This document shows, piece by piece, positions 26,341 to 36,807 of a DNA stretch of 64,000 nucleotides. The notes below the pieces were generated by a model. The model searched no databases. It was given only the letters and a program-made list of their open reading frames with translations, and was not told the origin of the DNA. The stretch is from Vibrio sp. HI00D65 (GTDB lineage Bacteria; Pseudomonadota; Gammaproteobacteria; Enterobacterales; Vibrionaceae), in assembly GCF_001635455.1 (NCBI RefSeq), contig NZ_LWEH01000025.1:62001-126000 (forward strand), in the 5' to 3' direction. The position numbers and the translations under genes were made by a program. Every line of letters starts with the position of its first letter. Positions within the stretch are counted from its first letter, which is position 1.

Positions 26341-27123
26341 TTACCAAATGGTATTGAGCTGTTCTCTGAACAGTACGATTTCAGAGAAAAGGGCTTGAAA
26401 GTGACCCATCATCAATGCCAAATAAACAATCAATAGCACGCTGGCAATGGCACTTTTGATCGGCATGGCCAAAGAGAAAACGTTCAGCTGTGGGGCGAAT
26501 CGGCTAATCAGTGCGAGTCCAAACTCTGCAAGGAACATGGCCAAAACCAAAGGTGCAGACATCAAAACGCCAAGCCACATAAGTTGCTCGAACTGAGCAT
26601 AGAAAAAGTGCACCCATTCCTCAGTGACGGTTGGGAAAAAACTAATCACAGGCCACGACGAATAGCTGTTAAACAGCGCATAAATAAAAGCGACAAAGCC
26701 ACCGCCGGAGAAGAACAAGGTGATCAGGGTTTGGGTCAATAGCACAGCCGTTGGCGTTGACTGAGAGCCGAGAGTGGGGTTAAACATACTTGCCATCGCA
26801 GCACCACGTTGGTTATCCACTAGAAATCCAGCCGCCTCAATAGCCCAAAAAGGGATTGCTGCAACAAAGCCAATCAGCATACCCAATAGTACCTCTTTGC
26901 CTAAGATGACCATCAACCAAATCCCGTCCGTTTCTGCGGGCAGGTCTTGTTGGTTGATCATTGGGAAGATAAACAGCGCAAGCGAACACAAAACACCATT
27001 TCTTACCAAGGTGCCACCGAGAGTTTGTTTGTTTAAGATCGGCAAAAATATAAAGCAAGCCATTAACCTAGGGAGCGTCAAGCTGTATAGGAACAGGGCT
27101 TGGTGCAAATCATCGTAACTCAT
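26341..27123 (-). CDS. vscT: VscT, export-gate membrane protein
   Basis: 260 aa, SpaR/YscT/FliR family with about six hydrophobic helices (LALFIFPMIN, VLLGMLIGFVAAIPFWAIEAAGF, DNQRGAAMASMFNP). The DNQRG segment after the third helix is a family landmark. It overlaps vscS by 4 bp (ATGA-type) and forms the core export gate with VscR and VscS. Confidence 0.95.
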   Translation of the reverse strand: MSYDDLHQALFLYSLTLPRLMACFIFLPILNKQTLGGTLVRNGVLCSLALFIFPMINQQDLPAETDGIWLMVILGKEVLLGMLIGFVAAIPFWAIEAAGFLVDNQRGAAMASMFNPTLGSQSTPTAVLLTQTLITLFFSGGGFVAFIYALFNSYSSWPVISFFPTVTEEWVHFFYAQFEQLMWLGVLMSAPLVLAMFLAEFGLALISRFAPQLNVFSLAMPIKSAIASVLLIVYLALMMGHFQALFSEIVLFREQLNTIW

Positions 27124-27386
27124 CGTATTTGCGGGATTTTATCTAAGGTCAAGGTAGCAAATGAATGCAGTTCGGCGCCCAGCCATTGTGTGGTAACAAA
27201 TAGGGTTATGATGACGGCGATCAGTTTGACGACAAAGCCTAACGTCTGTTCTTGTACTTGTGTTAGCGCTTGGACGAGAGAGACCAAGGTACCGACAAGT
27301 GCCGCAACCAAAATCGGCGGCAGCGACAAGAACAGAACAAGCGTTAGAGCCTGAGTGGTAAAGTGGATGATTTCAGCCGGATTCAT
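27120..27386 (-). CDS. vscS: VscS, export-gate membrane protein
   Basis: 88 aa, FliQ/YscS family: two membrane helices around the conserved GTLVSLVQALTQVQEQTLGF loop. Usual length. It lies between vscR and vscT, which is the fixed order. Confidence 0.95.
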   Translation of the reverse strand: MNPAEIIHFTTQALTLVLFLSLPPILVAALVGTLVSLVQALTQVQEQTLGFVVKLIAVIITLFVTTQWLGAELHSFATLTLDKIPQIR

Positions 27387-27399
27387 GCTTCTCTCCTCA

Positions 27400-28050
27400 T
27401 TATCCGTAACTGAGCACTAGGCCATGGGTCAATTTGGTCCAACCGTCTAGCAACACAAAGAGCAGCAGTTTGAATGGCAGTGAGATGGTCATTGGCGAGA
27501 CCATCATCATGCCCATGGCCAGCAAGATGTTGGATACGATCAGATCGATAGCGATGAATGGCAGGTACAACAGGAAGCCAATCTCAAACGCTCTCGTTAG
27601 CTCACTCACGGTAAAGGCGGGGAGCAACAACAATAAGCTGTCTGACTCCAAACGGTCGACGTACTTTTGTGGCCACAAGGTTCTTGCTGCATCGGTAAAA
27701 AAGACCGATTCAGTTTCACGGATGTGCTTTTTCAAGAACTCACGGTACGGCTGCAATCCACTCTCGATTAAACCTTCGATGCTCTCCGAATCTTCAAGTG
27801 AGATTTCGTGCTGGGTCACGTAGTCATAGGTTTCAAACCCCACTGGCGCCATAATGAAGATCGACAGAATGATCGCCAATCCATACAAGGCCATATTGGG
27901 TGGAATCTGTTGTACACCTAATGCGTTTCTTAGCAGAGAGAAAACCACGGCCAGTTTAACGAAGGAGGTCGCCATCATTGCAATGAAAGGAATCAAAGCG
28001 AGAAGGGCGAGTGTAACGATGAGGTTCAGTTCATCAGGTAACTGGATCAT
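27400..28050 (-). CDS. vscR: VscR, export-gate membrane protein
   Basis: 216 aa, FliP/YscR family. Landmarks: ATSFVKLAVVFSLLRNALGVQQIPPN near residue 26, and the C-terminal IDLIVSNILLAMGMMMVSP. It forms the pentameric core of the export gate. It overlaps vscQ by 4 bp. Confidence 0.95.
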   Translation of the reverse strand: MIQLPDELNLIVTLALLALIPFIAMMATSFVKLAVVFSLLRNALGVQQIPPNMALYGLAIILSIFIMAPVGFETYDYVTQHEISLEDSESIEGLIESGLQPYREFLKKHIRETESVFFTDAARTLWPQKYVDRLESDSLLLLLPAFTVSELTRAFEIGFLLYLPFIAIDLIVSNILLAMGMMMVSPMTISLPFKLLLFVLLDGWTKLTHGLVLSYG

Positions 28051-29015
28051 GCTGGCTCCTGACTGCCGCCAAACAGTTCGAGAACGCGGACACCCAAGCG
28101 TTCATTAATGTTCACTAGTTCGCACTCACCAATGATTTTGCCGTTTGCTCGCATAGTGACTGGGTTAGAAATTGGCTGGTTAAGCTCAAAGGTAAAACCC
28201 GGTTGCAGCGCGTTAAGCTGTTCTAAAGTAATGGTTTGCTGACCAACATCGAAAGTCAGTTCAATTGGCAATTGCTGGTGGTCGGTCAGTGCTTCAGAGC
28301 TGTTGATATCGTTCATATTGGTTTCTTTTTCTTGGATATGGAGTGTCGTATTGTCGAGTTGGCATCGCCAAAGGTTGTGATTGGAGACCTGAAGCAGCAC
28401 TTTGTGTTGCGCGATGTAGCAATCGTCGAAAAACACCACATCGCCAAGTTCAAGTTGCTCAAATTGACTGAGCGCCAAACGTGTTTTGCCAAAGCTCAAC
28501 CAGAAGGGCAGTGCGATGTTTTGGCTCAGGTAAGAGGGCGCTTGTGGCAGAGTGTCAATCAACACATCCCGACCTTCGTGGACCCACAGGCTAAGAGAGA
28601 CATCATCACGATTGATGGTGAGCATCAACACGTTTTCTTCTGATGCGGGCTGCTCATGAACTTGCAGCTTGCTCAATACCGGAAGTTGTCCAAATAAGCG
28701 CTTAATCATGTCGGTGTAGGGCTCAATTTGGCTACTGAGCAACGCCAATTGCAAAGAGTTTGGCAGTGATTCAAATGCCGTCGAGTCAAGAATGCCGTGC
28801 AACCATTGCTGTAATTGCGCACCGCTGAAATCGATTTGAATGGTTTGTCCGCCAATGAGTAGCGTTAAACGATAGCCAGAAAACTCCGGCTTTTGGCCAA
28901 GCGTGACCGATAAGCTATTGCTCTGACTATCTTGAAAGTGACACTGTTTTGCGCACAGTTGATTACTGAGCGCGATGCTTGAAAGCTCGACCTTCGGGAA
29001 ATCTAATATCATCAT
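28047..29015 (-). CDS. vscQ: VscQ, C-ring/sorting-platform protein
   Basis: 322 aa. The C-terminal 75 residues are a SpoA (SPOA/FliN) domain: LPIELTFDVGQQTITLEQLNAL, ending ERLGVRVLEL. The N-terminal part is variable, as usual. In Yersinia an internal start yields a separate C-terminal product. Here an in-frame ATG (MNDINSSEALTD, around 28315) lies just before the SpoA domain, so the same could happen. Confidence 0.92.
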   Translation of the reverse strand: MMILDFPKVELSSIALSNQLCAKQCHFQDSQSNSLSVTLGQKPEFSGYRLTLLIGGQTIQIDFSGAQLQQWLHGILDSTAFESLPNSLQLALLSSQIEPYTDMIKRLFGQLPVLSKLQVHEQPASEENVLMLTINRDDVSLSLWVHEGRDVLIDTLPQAPSYLSQNIALPFWLSFGKTRLALSQFEQLELGDVVFFDDCYIAQHKVLLQVSNHNLWRCQLDNTTLHIQEKETNMNDINSSEALTDHQQLPIELTFDVGQQTITLEQLNALQPGFTFELNQPISNPVTMRANGKIIGECELVNINERLGVRVLELFGGSQEPA

Positions 29016-30010
29016 TCGTCCTCAGGCTTCCATTCATCGTAAATGCTGCGTTGTTGTCGCGAACGTTGTTGGTCTTGTTGTTGATTCATCTGTTCGCTGA
29101 CTGCGATCCGAATCGGTTGGTCGATGCCTAAACGTTGCAGACGCTCGATCAACTCTTGCTTAGCCGTTTGGTTGATCAGCGAAAGAGCGTGCTCTTGCTT
29201 AATCAGCACGCTGTAGCCAGAACTGTCTTGCTTGATGGAGATCTCGCCACCTTTTAATTGGCCTTCATTTAGAAGAAGGCGAACTTCTCTCTCGTTTGCT
29301 GAAGGAAGAGACACGTAGATCTTGTCGACTAACTTATTAATCAATTCGCTTACGTCTTGAGCTCTATTCTGGAGCCCGTGTGTCTCTACGTTTTTCAGGA
29401 TAATGTCGCCTTGCGCTGTTGCTTGGCTTAGGTTGGGCATCGGATGAAGCTTAGCGTCCGACTCAGAACTTGGATGACGCAGATCGATGTGCTTCACTGC
29501 TTTAACCTTCTCTTCAAGCGCGGACAATGCGGCTTTCAAGTCGATAATTTTCGAGTCCACAATAGTAGCAGCGTCTTTTGCCGTAGGGTCGAGTTTATGA
29601 GCTGCTGCATCTAACTTATGCAGTTGGCCTTGCTGCACACTCTGCACGGTCTCTCTCTCAGAGAGAGCATGACTTGGCTTTTCTGGATGCAGACCAGCGT
29701 CTGACTTTTCATTAGCAGGTTGATCTTTCAAGTTTTCAGGGTGTTCTTGGCCACCGTCGAGCTGCTCTTTCCCCGCCTCAGGGATAGCACTGCTGGCCTT
29801 GCCTTTGTGCTTCATGCTATCGAGCTTGTCTGCGTTCAATACAGCAGCGAATAAACGAGAAGTCTCTGACTCATGTTCGCTTTCTGCTTGCGTTGGCTTA
29901 AGCGCATTCTTAAAGCGAGATTCAAGCTCTTCTGAGACTTGGTTGACCGGCCTCTGTTGAATCTGTTGCGGATGTTCAGTTGTGTTTGGATGATCGTTTT
30001 TGACTCGCAT
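29012..30010 (-). CDS. vscP: VscP, needle-length ruler and specificity switch
   Basis: 332 aa. The first about 210 residues are hydrophilic, Lys/Glu/Gln/His-rich and low in complexity, as for the extended ruler part of YscP. The C-terminal about 110 residues are the T3S4/FliK-like switch domain (LPSANEREVRLLLNEGQLKGG). It is shorter than Yersinia YscP (about 455-515 aa). In ruler proteins length sets needle length, so a shorter needle is expected (inference). Confidence 0.88.
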   Translation of the reverse strand: MRVKNDHPNTTEHPQQIQQRPVNQVSEELESRFKNALKPTQAESEHESETSRLFAAVLNADKLDSMKHKGKASSAIPEAGKEQLDGGQEHPENLKDQPANEKSDAGLHPEKPSHALSERETVQSVQQGQLHKLDAAAHKLDPTAKDAATIVDSKIIDLKAALSALEEKVKAVKHIDLRHPSSESDAKLHPMPNLSQATAQGDIILKNVETHGLQNRAQDVSELINKLVDKIYVSLPSANEREVRLLLNEGQLKGGEISIKQDSSGYSVLIKQEHALSLINQTAKQELIERLQRLGIDQPIRIAVSEQMNQQQDQQRSRQQRSIYDEWKPEDE

Positions 30011-30019
30011 CTTTACCTT

Positions 30020-30481
30020 CTATGAAACAACAACGTTGCGGAACTCTTCTTGTTCGAGCTCTTCTTGATACTGCGCTTGGCGTGCTTGCTCAGCGATTTC
30101 TTGTTCGTTTAATTGAATGAATTTTTCTTTGGTTTTATGGGCGGCCAGAGCGTCTTGCTTTCTTTCCTTGAGTCGCTGGTTCTCTTGTTCCAATGCCTTT
30201 TTTTCTTCTGCGACTCGTTGTTTTAAGTCGGCCTCTCTTTCCCTTAACAGCGCGATTTCTTGCCGCAATATTTCAAGTTCTTTTAGAACGACGGTTTTCT
30301 GTTTGGCTTTCGCAAAGCGCCGTTCTTCTTCCTCTTCGCGCCATTGACGATAGTCAACGACAGACTGTTCCGCCTTTCGGAGTGAGGCTCGTGCGTTATT
30401 GACTCGATACTCTTGTTGCTGAACCGCGCGATCGGCACGGTCGGCACGAATTTTTTTTATCTCTAGCAGTCGCTCGATCAT
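30020..30481 (-). CDS. vscO: VscO, ATPase stalk protein
   Basis: 153 aa, almost entirely charged helical coiled coil ([20 protein letters not shown]), YscO/FliJ family. It sits in the VscN hexamer and engages the export gate. It overlaps the vscN stop by 4 bp. Confidence 0.92.
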   Translation of the reverse strand: MIERLLEIKKIRADRADRAVQQQEYRVNNARASLRKAEQSVVDYRQWREEEEERRFAKAKQKTVVLKELEILRQEIALLREREADLKQRVAEEKKALEQENQRLKERKQDALAAHKTKEKFIQLNEQEIAEQARQAQYQEELEQEEFRNVVVS

Positions 30482-31800
30482 AGGCCTGCAAGTCCTCGCA
30501 GCTGCGTGACGCTCTCACCGAGCTCACTTGGCTCGTGCGTACCTTGGCGCAAGAACGCTCCTATATCATCTCCCTGTGCGATGGCCATATCCGCGCGACT
30601 GTCGGCACCGTGTTGGTATTCACCAATTTTGATCAAAAGTTCGACTTCTTCATATTTAGCCAGCATTTCACGCATGTGAGCCGCGGACGCTTGATGAGTT
30701 TTATCGACGATTTGGTTCATTACACGACTGGCTGAGCGAAGCACATCAATGGCTGGGTAGTGGTTCATCGCCGCCAATTTACGAGAAAGAATGATGTGGC
30801 CATCGAGTATCGAACGCGTTTCATCGGCGACCGGCTCCGTCATATCGTCACCTTCCACAAGTACGGTATAAAGCGCGGTGATGGAGCCTTTGTCTGATTG
30901 ACCTGCACGTTCCATCAGTTTTGGTAGCGCGGCAAAAACAGAAGGCGGATAGCCCCGTCGTGTTGGTGGCTCGCCAGCGGCCAAGCCGATTTCACGCTGA
31001 GCTCGAGCAAAACGCGTCACCGAATCCATCAGCAGCAGGACTCGTTTACCTTGGTCGCGAAAGTACTCGGCGATAGAGGTCGCGACGAACGCCGCTTTGG
31101 CACGTTCCATTGCTGGCCTGTCAGAGGTTGCGACAACAAGTACTGACTTTGCCATACCTTCTTCCCCAAGGTCGTGCTCGATAAATTCTCTTACTTCACG
31201 ACCCCTTTCACCGATGAGGGCAAGCACGGTTACATCGACATCGGCAGAGCGAATAAGCTTGGCAAGCAGGGTACTTTTACCACCGCCCGCTGCGGCAAAA
31301 ATGCCCATCCTTTGTCCTTCACCACAGGTGAGCAATCCGTCGATAGAACGCACGCCCATCGAAATCGGTTTTTCAATCAGCTTTCGCTGCATTGGTGGTG
31401 GCGCATCGCGGTAAACCGGATACCAAGCGCTCGGCTCAGTGCTTTGAGAACCATCGAATGGGCGGCCTAGACCATCAAGAGTTTTCCCTAAAAGGTGATC
31501 GCCAACACCGACTTCGTGCATTTTTCCAAGCGGGCTCACTTCGGTATTGGATGAAATTCCAAACATGTTGCCAAGTGGAGTAAGCAACGCATGGTGTTGC
31601 TCAAAACCCACCACCTCCGCAAGCAGCGACAAGGTTTGATCTGGATTACGTAGCTCACAAAGCTCGCCGACACGAACACCAGGCACAACGGCTTTGATGA
31701 TAGTGCCAGTAACCTGAGTCACACGACCGCGGATTTGGATCAAACGCGTTTGCTTGATGGCTGATTGTTGAGTTTCGGTGATGTATGAGAAGTCGTTCAA
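30478..31800 (-). CDS. vscN: VscN, T3SS ATPase
   Basis: 440 aa. Walker [15 protein letters not shown] lies near residue 170, Walker [14 protein letters not shown] near 255, and the [12 protein letters not shown] segment is the family hallmark. It unfolds substrates and strips chaperones at the base of the apparatus. It is first in the reverse operon vscN-O-P-Q-R-S-T-U, divergent from vopN with 184 bp between. Confidence 0.97.
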   Translation of the reverse strand: MNDFSYITETQQSAIKQTRLIQIRGRVTQVTGTIIKAVVPGVRVGELCELRNPDQTLSLLAEVVGFEQHHALLTPLGNMFGISSNTEVSPLGKMHEVGVGDHLLGKTLDGLGRPFDGSQSTEPSAWYPVYRDAPPPMQRKLIEKPISMGVRSIDGLLTCGEGQRMGIFAAAGGGKSTLLAKLIRSADVDVTVLALIGERGREVREFIEHDLGEEGMAKSVLVVATSDRPAMERAKAAFVATSIAEYFRDQGKRVLLLMDSVTRFARAQREIGLAAGEPPTRRGYPPSVFAALPKLMERAGQSDKGSITALYTVLVEGDDMTEPVADETRSILDGHIILSRKLAAMNHYPAIDVLRSASRVMNQIVDKTHQASAAHMREMLAKYEEVELLIKIGEYQHGADSRADMAIAQGDDIGAFLRQGTHEPSELGESVTQLRGLAGL

Positions 31801-31858
31801 TTTAAGAAAACATGCAATAACTGATGCTGGGAGAATAGAAAGGATGACGCCGTTTTTA

Positions 31859-31883
31859 TAGTGACTATTGGTCGGGAGTTTTT
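31859..31883 (-). promoter_or_regulatory. Possible ExsA site of the vscN operon
   Basis: On the reverse strand: AAAAACTCCC, then GAC as a perfect GNC box, but the TGNNA box is degenerate (TCACT). TATTCT (4/6 match to a -10) lies at 31837-31832, near 45 bp after the first A. Weaker than the vopN site that faces it. Confidence 0.5.
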
Positions 31884-31902
31884 AGAAAACTTAAAACGCC
31901 CT

Positions 31903-31927
31903 AAAAAAACACGTCTGATTTTGACAG
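31903..31927 (+). promoter_or_regulatory. ExsA binding site of the vopN-vopD operon
   Basis: Seven A, GTC as the GNC box and TTTTGACAG as the TGNNA box fit consensus throughout. A perfect TATAAT at 31948-31953 begins 45 bp after the first A and 21 bp after TTGACA, the long spacing known for ExsA-dependent promoters. Confidence 0.88.
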
Positions 31928-31984
31928 CCTAATAAAAATGCAATTCCTATAATTCGCTCATATTGTAGGAAGGAGTGCAAATCA

Positions 31985-32878
31985 ATGAGCACTATCAATA
32001 GCCAAATTTTTACGGGCAACAAATTTGACGCGCCAATTAGAAGTAACCTCGAGTCTTCCCGCACGGGAGCCTCAGTCAATGGTAACTACCGAGGTGAAAC
32101 TGTCCGCGTACACAATGCAACTCAGTCGCTGTTTGATGCAATGGAAGAGCTGACGGCGTTAGGTTCAGAAAAAGCAGAAAAAGATCTCACGAAACGCAAA
32201 GTAAAAGACGGCAGTATTCGCGTAAATGAAGCGCACGAGCTGGTTTCTGACTACCTAAGAAAAGTGCCTGATCTTGAGAAGAACCAAAAGATCAAAGACC
32301 TTGCTACCAAAATGGCAAGCGGTAACTTATCAACGATTGCTCAGTTACAGGCGTACCTCAACGGATTCTCTGAAGAGAAGAGCCATCAGTACCTAGCGCT
32401 ACAAGCAGTAAAAAAGTTCCTCGGAGCCAATTCAGAAAGTAAGAATCTACTAGCGCTGATAGACCAAGCCATTCTGACCTTTGAGCAGAATCCGGACTCT
32501 TGGGCTCAGATTGATACTGAAATTCGTGTTTCAAGCTTCGCGGATGAATACAGCCAAGAGCAAGGCTTTAGCAGTTTGCATCAATTGCGTGGCTTCTATC
32601 GCGACACGGTACACAGCTACCAAGGTTTAGGCTCAGCATACAAGGATGTGGTGGAGCGTTTTGGTGCAAAAGAGGTCTCCACGGCGGTCGACTTTATGTT
32701 GCAGGGGATGAGCGCAGATTTGAGCGTTCAAGGTAGCAATATTGACTCCGTTAAGCTTCAGCTTCTGATGTCCGATATGCAAAAACTTAAGACGTTGAAT
32801 ACGCTTCAAGACCAAGTTAGTAACCTCTACCAGATGTTCAAACCTCAGCAGGCAAACTATGGCTTATCAAGTTACTGA
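31985..32878 (+). CDS. vopN: VopN, secretion gate-keeper
   Basis: 297 aa, YopN/PopN family. A secretion signal in the first about 30 residues is followed by a chaperone-binding segment and a helical body. With TyeA it plugs secretion until host contact; VscB and SycN are its chaperones. The strong ribosome-binding site is aggaaggag. The gene overlaps tyeA by 20 bp; in some relatives the two are fused by frameshifting. Confidence 0.9.
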   Translation: MSTINSQIFTGNKFDAPIRSNLESSRTGASVNGNYRGETVRVHNATQSLFDAMEELTALGSEKAEKDLTKRKVKDGSIRVNEAHELVSDYLRKVPDLEKNQKIKDLATKMASGNLSTIAQLQAYLNGFSEEKSHQYLALQAVKKFLGANSESKNLLALIDQAILTFEQNPDSWAQIDTEIRVSSFADEYSQEQGFSSLHQLRGFYRDTVHSYQGLGSAYKDVVERFGAKEVSTAVDFMLQGMSADLSVQGSNIDSVKLQLLMSDMQKLKTLNTLQDQVSNLYQMFKPQQANYGLSSY

Positions 32879-33143
32879 TTTAATGTCAGACGTCATCGTT
32901 TTGGTTGAGCAGCGTTGGGTGGGAAGTGCCGAGATATGGAACCTAGTGAACGCCATGGAGTTGGCGTCCACGGAGAGAAAAATCAGCTTTTTTAGGGAAC
33001 TTCACAAACTTATTCGCCATATTCCAATTGATGTATTTAACGATGAAGAACAGCGACAAAACCTAATACAAGCTGTGCAAAAAGCGCTTGATGAAGCGAT
33101 TGATTTAGAAGAAGAGGAAATGTGGGACGATGAATTGGATTGA
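32859..33143 (+). CDS. tyeA: TyeA, VopN partner
   Basis: 94 aa; Yersinia TyeA is 92. The match is close along the whole length: MAYQVTDLMSDVIVLVEQRW, then FNDEEQRQNLIQAVQKALD and the acidic end EEEEMWDDELD. It binds the VopN C-terminus. Confidence 0.95.
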   Translation: MAYQVTDLMSDVIVLVEQRWVGSAEIWNLVNAMELASTERKISFFRELHKLIRHIPIDVFNDEEQRQNLIQAVQKALDEAIDLEEEEMWDDELD

Positions 33144-33504
33144 TGCATCTGTGGATGATTTTTGCCGAGGAATGGGACTTGAAGCGGTAGACTTCTCGTC
33201 AGCAGGACGTGTTCAACTGAGTTTCGAACAGAGCGGCACTCTACACGTTGAGAGGCATCAGGACTGCCTGTTTCTCATGCTGGCGAAACCGCTGCATTGG
33301 CACCAATCAAACGAGCCGATTAAAAAGGCGTTGAGTTTTTGCCATTCAGGTCAAGGCTGGCCATTCGTCATAAAGAGCGGTTTACTGGATGAACAGACAC
33401 TGGTCTTCTCTGCACAAATTGAAGGGGATGAAGTGACTCTACCAACCATCGAGCAAGCGTTCGCTCTACTGGTTCGTTTACATAAAGATGTGGCGGATTC
33501 ATGA
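33130..33504 (+). CDS. sycN: SycN, VopN co-chaperone
   Basis: 124 aa, starting NWIDASVDDFCRGMGL like Yersinia SycN (SWIEPIISHFCQDLG). Class I chaperone size. It forms a heterodimer with VscB on VopN. It overlaps both tyeA and vscX. Confidence 0.92.
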   Translation: MNWIDASVDDFCRGMGLEAVDFSSAGRVQLSFEQSGTLHVERHQDCLFLMLAKPLHWHQSNEPIKKALSFCHSGQGWPFVIKSGLLDEQTLVFSAQIEGDEVTLPTIEQAFALLVRLHKDVADS

Positions 33505-33878
33505 GCCGTATTAGTACATTAAACGTCGGTATTGAAGGCTTTACTCACGTTTCACTTGAGCAGGTTGAAAGCGGCTTCCCACAGCGTTTCCAGTTGTTGC
33601 CTGACGGTCAAGCCATCGCAACTCACTTAGAGAAACTGTACGAGCTTCGCCCCTCTGAGCAGTACCTGGTGTCACTGGCCAAGCCAAAATTGACACATTC
33701 GGAGCTACTTCGCCCGGACAAGTACCGTCAACAGTTTGATACCACTCAGCAGCGGCTTCAGGAATTGGCACAGAAAAATGGCTCTCATGCGCTCAATCAG
33801 GCTGTGAAAACATTGCAAAGTACTCAATTAGACCAACGTTATCTCACTATGGCGTTGAATCTACTAATTCAGGTTTAA
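33501..33878 (+). CDS. vscX: VscX, early secreted export component
   Basis: 125 aa, YscX family, beginning SRISTLNVGIEGFTHVSL. In Ysc systems YscX is exported early, binds YscY and contacts the export gate protein YscV. Overlaps sycN by 4 bp. Confidence 0.9.
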   Translation: MSRISTLNVGIEGFTHVSLEQVESGFPQRFQLLPDGQAIATHLEKLYELRPSEQYLVSLAKPKLTHSELLRPDKYRQQFDTTQQRLQELAQKNGSHALNQAVKTLQSTQLDQRYLTMALNLLIQV

Positions 33879-33885
33879 AAAGCCC

Positions 33886-34224
33886 ATGTTGAAGACAAAA
33901 GACGTGGAGCTTTTGCTTATCCACGCCGCACTCCAAGTTCAATATCAAAAGCCGGAACAAGCGATTATCTTGCTTGATGCACTGCTGGAAATCGAACCTC
34001 AGCATCAGGAAGCTCGCCAAACATTAGCGGTAGCATGCCTCAATTCAGGCAGATACACGCGTTCAATTGAGCTGTGCGAAAGATTATTGGAAAGCGAACA
34101 CTCAAATAAAGCGGGCTTGTGGTTTTGCCTAAGCCAAGCTCGCTGGAAAGAACAGGATGTTGAAGGTGCCCGCCGAGCACATCGACATTATCTACAATCT
34201 CTAAATAGTGAATCAAATGAATAA
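33886..34224 (+). CDS. vscY: VscY, TPR chaperone of VscX
   Basis: 112 aa with TPR-like repeats ([23 protein letters not shown], then [20 protein letters not shown]). It matches YscY (114 aa) in size and order between vscX and vcrD. Confidence 0.9.
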   Translation: MLKTKDVELLLIHAALQVQYQKPEQAIILLDALLEIEPQHQEARQTLAVACLNSGRYTRSIELCERLLESEHSNKAGLWFCLSQARWKEQDVEGARRAHRHYLQSLNSESNE

Positions 34225-36334
34225 GTTGATTGATACTCTAAACAAAGTCGGACAGCGTAAAGACATCATGCTTGCCGTGATGCTACTTGCGATCGTCTTT
34301 ATGATGATCTTGCCTCTACCTACGGCACTAGTGGACGTTTTGATCGGTACCAACATGAGCATTGCGGTCGTCTTGTTGATGTTGGCTATCTACATCACTA
34401 CACCACTGGAATTTTCTGCATTTCCAGCAGTGCTTTTGATCACCACCTTGTTTCGTTTGTCACTTTCTATTACGACAACGCGACTTATCCTGCTGCAAGG
34501 TGATGCAGGCCAGATCGTATACACCTTCGGTAACTTCGTCGTCGGCGGTAACTTGGTAGTAGGTATTGTTGTTTTCCTTATCATCACCATTGTTCAATTT
34601 ATGGTGATCACCAAAGGTTCTGAAAGGGTTGCAGAAGTCAGCGCTCGGTTCTCTCTTGACGCGATGCCGGGTAAGCAGATGAGTATCGATGGCGATATGC
34701 GTGCTGGAGTTATTGATGTTCATGAGGCGCGTCACCGCCGTTCATTGATCGAAAAAGAAAGCCAAATGTATGGCTCGATGGATGGCGCGATGAAGTTCGT
34801 TAAAGGCGACTCAATCGCGGGCCTGATTATCATAGTGGTAAACATTCTCGGTGGTGTAACTATTGGGGTGACTCAAAAGGGCATGTCTGCCTCTGAGGCA
34901 CTTGAATTGTTCGCAGTCCTGACCGTTGGTGATGGTCTGGTGTCGCAGATCCCGGCACTGTTTATCGCTATCACGGCTGGCATCATCGTTACTCGTGTCT
35001 CAAATGAGGATTCTTCTGACCTAGGTTCAGATATTGGTGGACAAGTGACCGCTCAGCCAAGAGCTTTGTTGGTTGGTGGTGTTCTGCTGATTTTGTTTGC
35101 TCTTATTCCGGGCTTCCCGAAGATTACCTTCTTAATTCTTGCTGCTGTTGTTGGCGGTGGTGGTTTCTTCTTATCCTACCAACAAAAGAAACAAAGCGAA
35201 TCCGACAGCTCTGACTTGCCTAGCTTCGTTGCCCAAGGTGCTGGTTCGCCAGCCGCTAAGCCCAATAAACCGACGCCATCTCGCAATAGCAAAGGCAAGC
35301 TGGGTGAGCAAGAAGAGTTTGCGATGACAGTACCGCTGCTCATCGACTTGGATTCTCGCTTGCAAGAAAGTTTAGAGGCCGTGGCTCTCAACGATGAGCT
35401 TGCGCGTGTCAGACGTGCACTTTATCTCGATCTCGGTGTCCCGTTCCCCGGTATTCACTTACGTTTCAACGAGGGAATGAGTAACGGCGAGTATTTAATT
35501 CAATTGCAAGAAGTGCCGGTCGCTCGTGGTCGAATTGAAAGCGAGAAACTGCTGGTAACAGAAGGTAATGAACAGATCGATTTACTGGGCGTACCTTATG
35601 AAAAAGATGACGATTTTCTGCCGGGTATTACGAGTCTTTGGGTTGACCAAAGTCATTATGAAAAACTCCAAAACAGTCATGTGGGCTTTCTGACCCCTGA
35701 TCGCATTCTGACTTATCACTTGTCTCACGTTCTGAAAGAGTACGCGCAAGACTTTATCGGTATTCAAGAAACCCGCTACCTGCTGGAACAAATGGAAGGT
35801 AGCTATTCCGAACTAGTAAAAGAAGCGCAGCGTATTGTGCCTTTGCAAAAGATGACGGAAATTCTGCAGCGTTTGGTTTCTGAAGACATTTCTATTCGTA
35901 ATTTACGAGTGATCTTAGAAGCCATGGTTGAGTGGGGCCAGAAAGAGAAAGACGTGGTACAGCTAACTGAATATATCCGTTCAAGCTTGAAGCGCTATAT
36001 CTGCTACAAGTACGCCAGCGGTCAAAACATGCTACCAGCTTATCTATTAGATCAAAGCTTGGAAGATACGATTCGTAATGGCATTCGTCAGACTTCTGCA
36101 GGCAGTTACTTGGCGCTTGACCCCTCTGTCACTCAACAATTTGTCAGCGACGTTAAGCAAACCATTGGTGATTTAAGTCGCATGCCAAATAAACCTGTGC
36201 TGGTGGTGTCGATGGATGTGCGCCGTTACGTGCGCAAACTGATCGAGTCTGAATACTACGAATTGCCAGTGTTGTCGTTCCAAGAGCTGACACAACAAAT
36301 CAATATTCAACCGCTTGGCAGGGTAGGTATGTGA
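34217..36334 (+). CDS. vcrD: VcrD (VscV), export-gate channel protein
   Basis: 705 aa from the ATG at 34217, LcrD/FlhA family (LcrD is 704); a GTG at 34208 would add three residues. Seven or eight membrane helices fill residues 15-330, with the FHIPEP-type landmark [17 protein letters not shown] near residue 150. A large cytoplasmic domain follows. It forms the nonameric export gate. It overlaps the vscY end by 8 bp. Confidence 0.96.
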   Translation: MNKLIDTLNKVGQRKDIMLAVMLLAIVFMMILPLPTALVDVLIGTNMSIAVVLLMLAIYITTPLEFSAFPAVLLITTLFRLSLSITTTRLILLQGDAGQIVYTFGNFVVGGNLVVGIVVFLIITIVQFMVITKGSERVAEVSARFSLDAMPGKQMSIDGDMRAGVIDVHEARHRRSLIEKESQMYGSMDGAMKFVKGDSIAGLIIIVVNILGGVTIGVTQKGMSASEALELFAVLTVGDGLVSQIPALFIAITAGIIVTRVSNEDSSDLGSDIGGQVTAQPRALLVGGVLLILFALIPGFPKITFLILAAVVGGGGFFLSYQQKKQSESDSSDLPSFVAQGAGSPAAKPNKPTPSRNSKGKLGEQEEFAMTVPLLIDLDSRLQESLEAVALNDELARVRRALYLDLGVPFPGIHLRFNEGMSNGEYLIQLQEVPVARGRIESEKLLVTEGNEQIDLLGVPYEKDDDFLPGITSLWVDQSHYEKLQNSHVGFLTPDRILTYHLSHVLKEYAQDFIGIQETRYLLEQMEGSYSELVKEAQRIVPLQKMTEILQRLVSEDISIRNLRVILEAMVEWGQKEKDVVQLTEYIRSSLKRYICYKYASGQNMLPAYLLDQSLEDTIRNGIRQTSAGSYLALDPSVTQQFVSDVKQTIGDLSRMPNKPVLVVSMDVRRYVRKLIESEYYELPVLSFQELTQQINIQPLGRVGM

Positions 36335-36747
36335 TGAAATGCCTTCTCACTCAGTCTCTAGTGGCGTCAGGCATCGAAGTGACGCCCTACTTTTGGCAGA
36401 AAAGTACTATCTTACTTGGTCATCGTTATGAATGTGATGGGATGGAGCTGGTCTTCCGTGTCGAAGAGGGCGAAATCATCATTGTACTGCTGCGAAGAAC
36501 CAGCCCGAACCAAGGTCTAGGCAACCCTTTCTCCGCGCTATTTGTGCTCGCAGAACATGCCATCCGTTTGTATCCGCTCGACTGGACTATTCGTGGCAAC
36601 GTTGATGTATTGCGAGGTAGTAACATGAGCAGCCAACGGTTAGCACAATTCTACTTACGAGCCTGCGGCGCGAGCCATGATCAACAAGAGGATTGGTATT
36701 TCTTGCGCCTTAGTGATTACCGACCTTTGAGAAAGAGAAAAATTTAA
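36334..36747 (+). CDS. vcrR: VcrR, LcrR-like protein
   Basis: 137 aa. The position between vcrD and vcrG and the length match LcrR, reported to affect LcrG/YopD production. Visible: TQSLVASGIEVTPYFWQ, RTSPNQGLGNPFSALFVLAEHAIRLYPLDW (a conserved core), and LRLSDYRPL at the end. Start by ATG overlapping the vcrD stop (TGATG); GTG at 36331 is also possible. Confidence 0.85.
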   Translation: MKCLLTQSLVASGIEVTPYFWQKSTILLGHRYECDGMELVFRVEEGEIIIVLLRRTSPNQGLGNPFSALFVLAEHAIRLYPLDWTIRGNVDVLRGSNMSSQRLAQFYLRACGASHDQQEDWYFLRLSDYRPLRKRKI

Positions 36748-36807
36748 AAACTCTCGACTGTTACTGACAGCATCCCAAAGATGCTTCGCTTTAAGATAGG
36801 ACACAAG

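Noticed and set aside
28236..28643. Forward frame inside vscQ
   Set aside because: Lies wholly antisense to vscQ, which is clearly coding.
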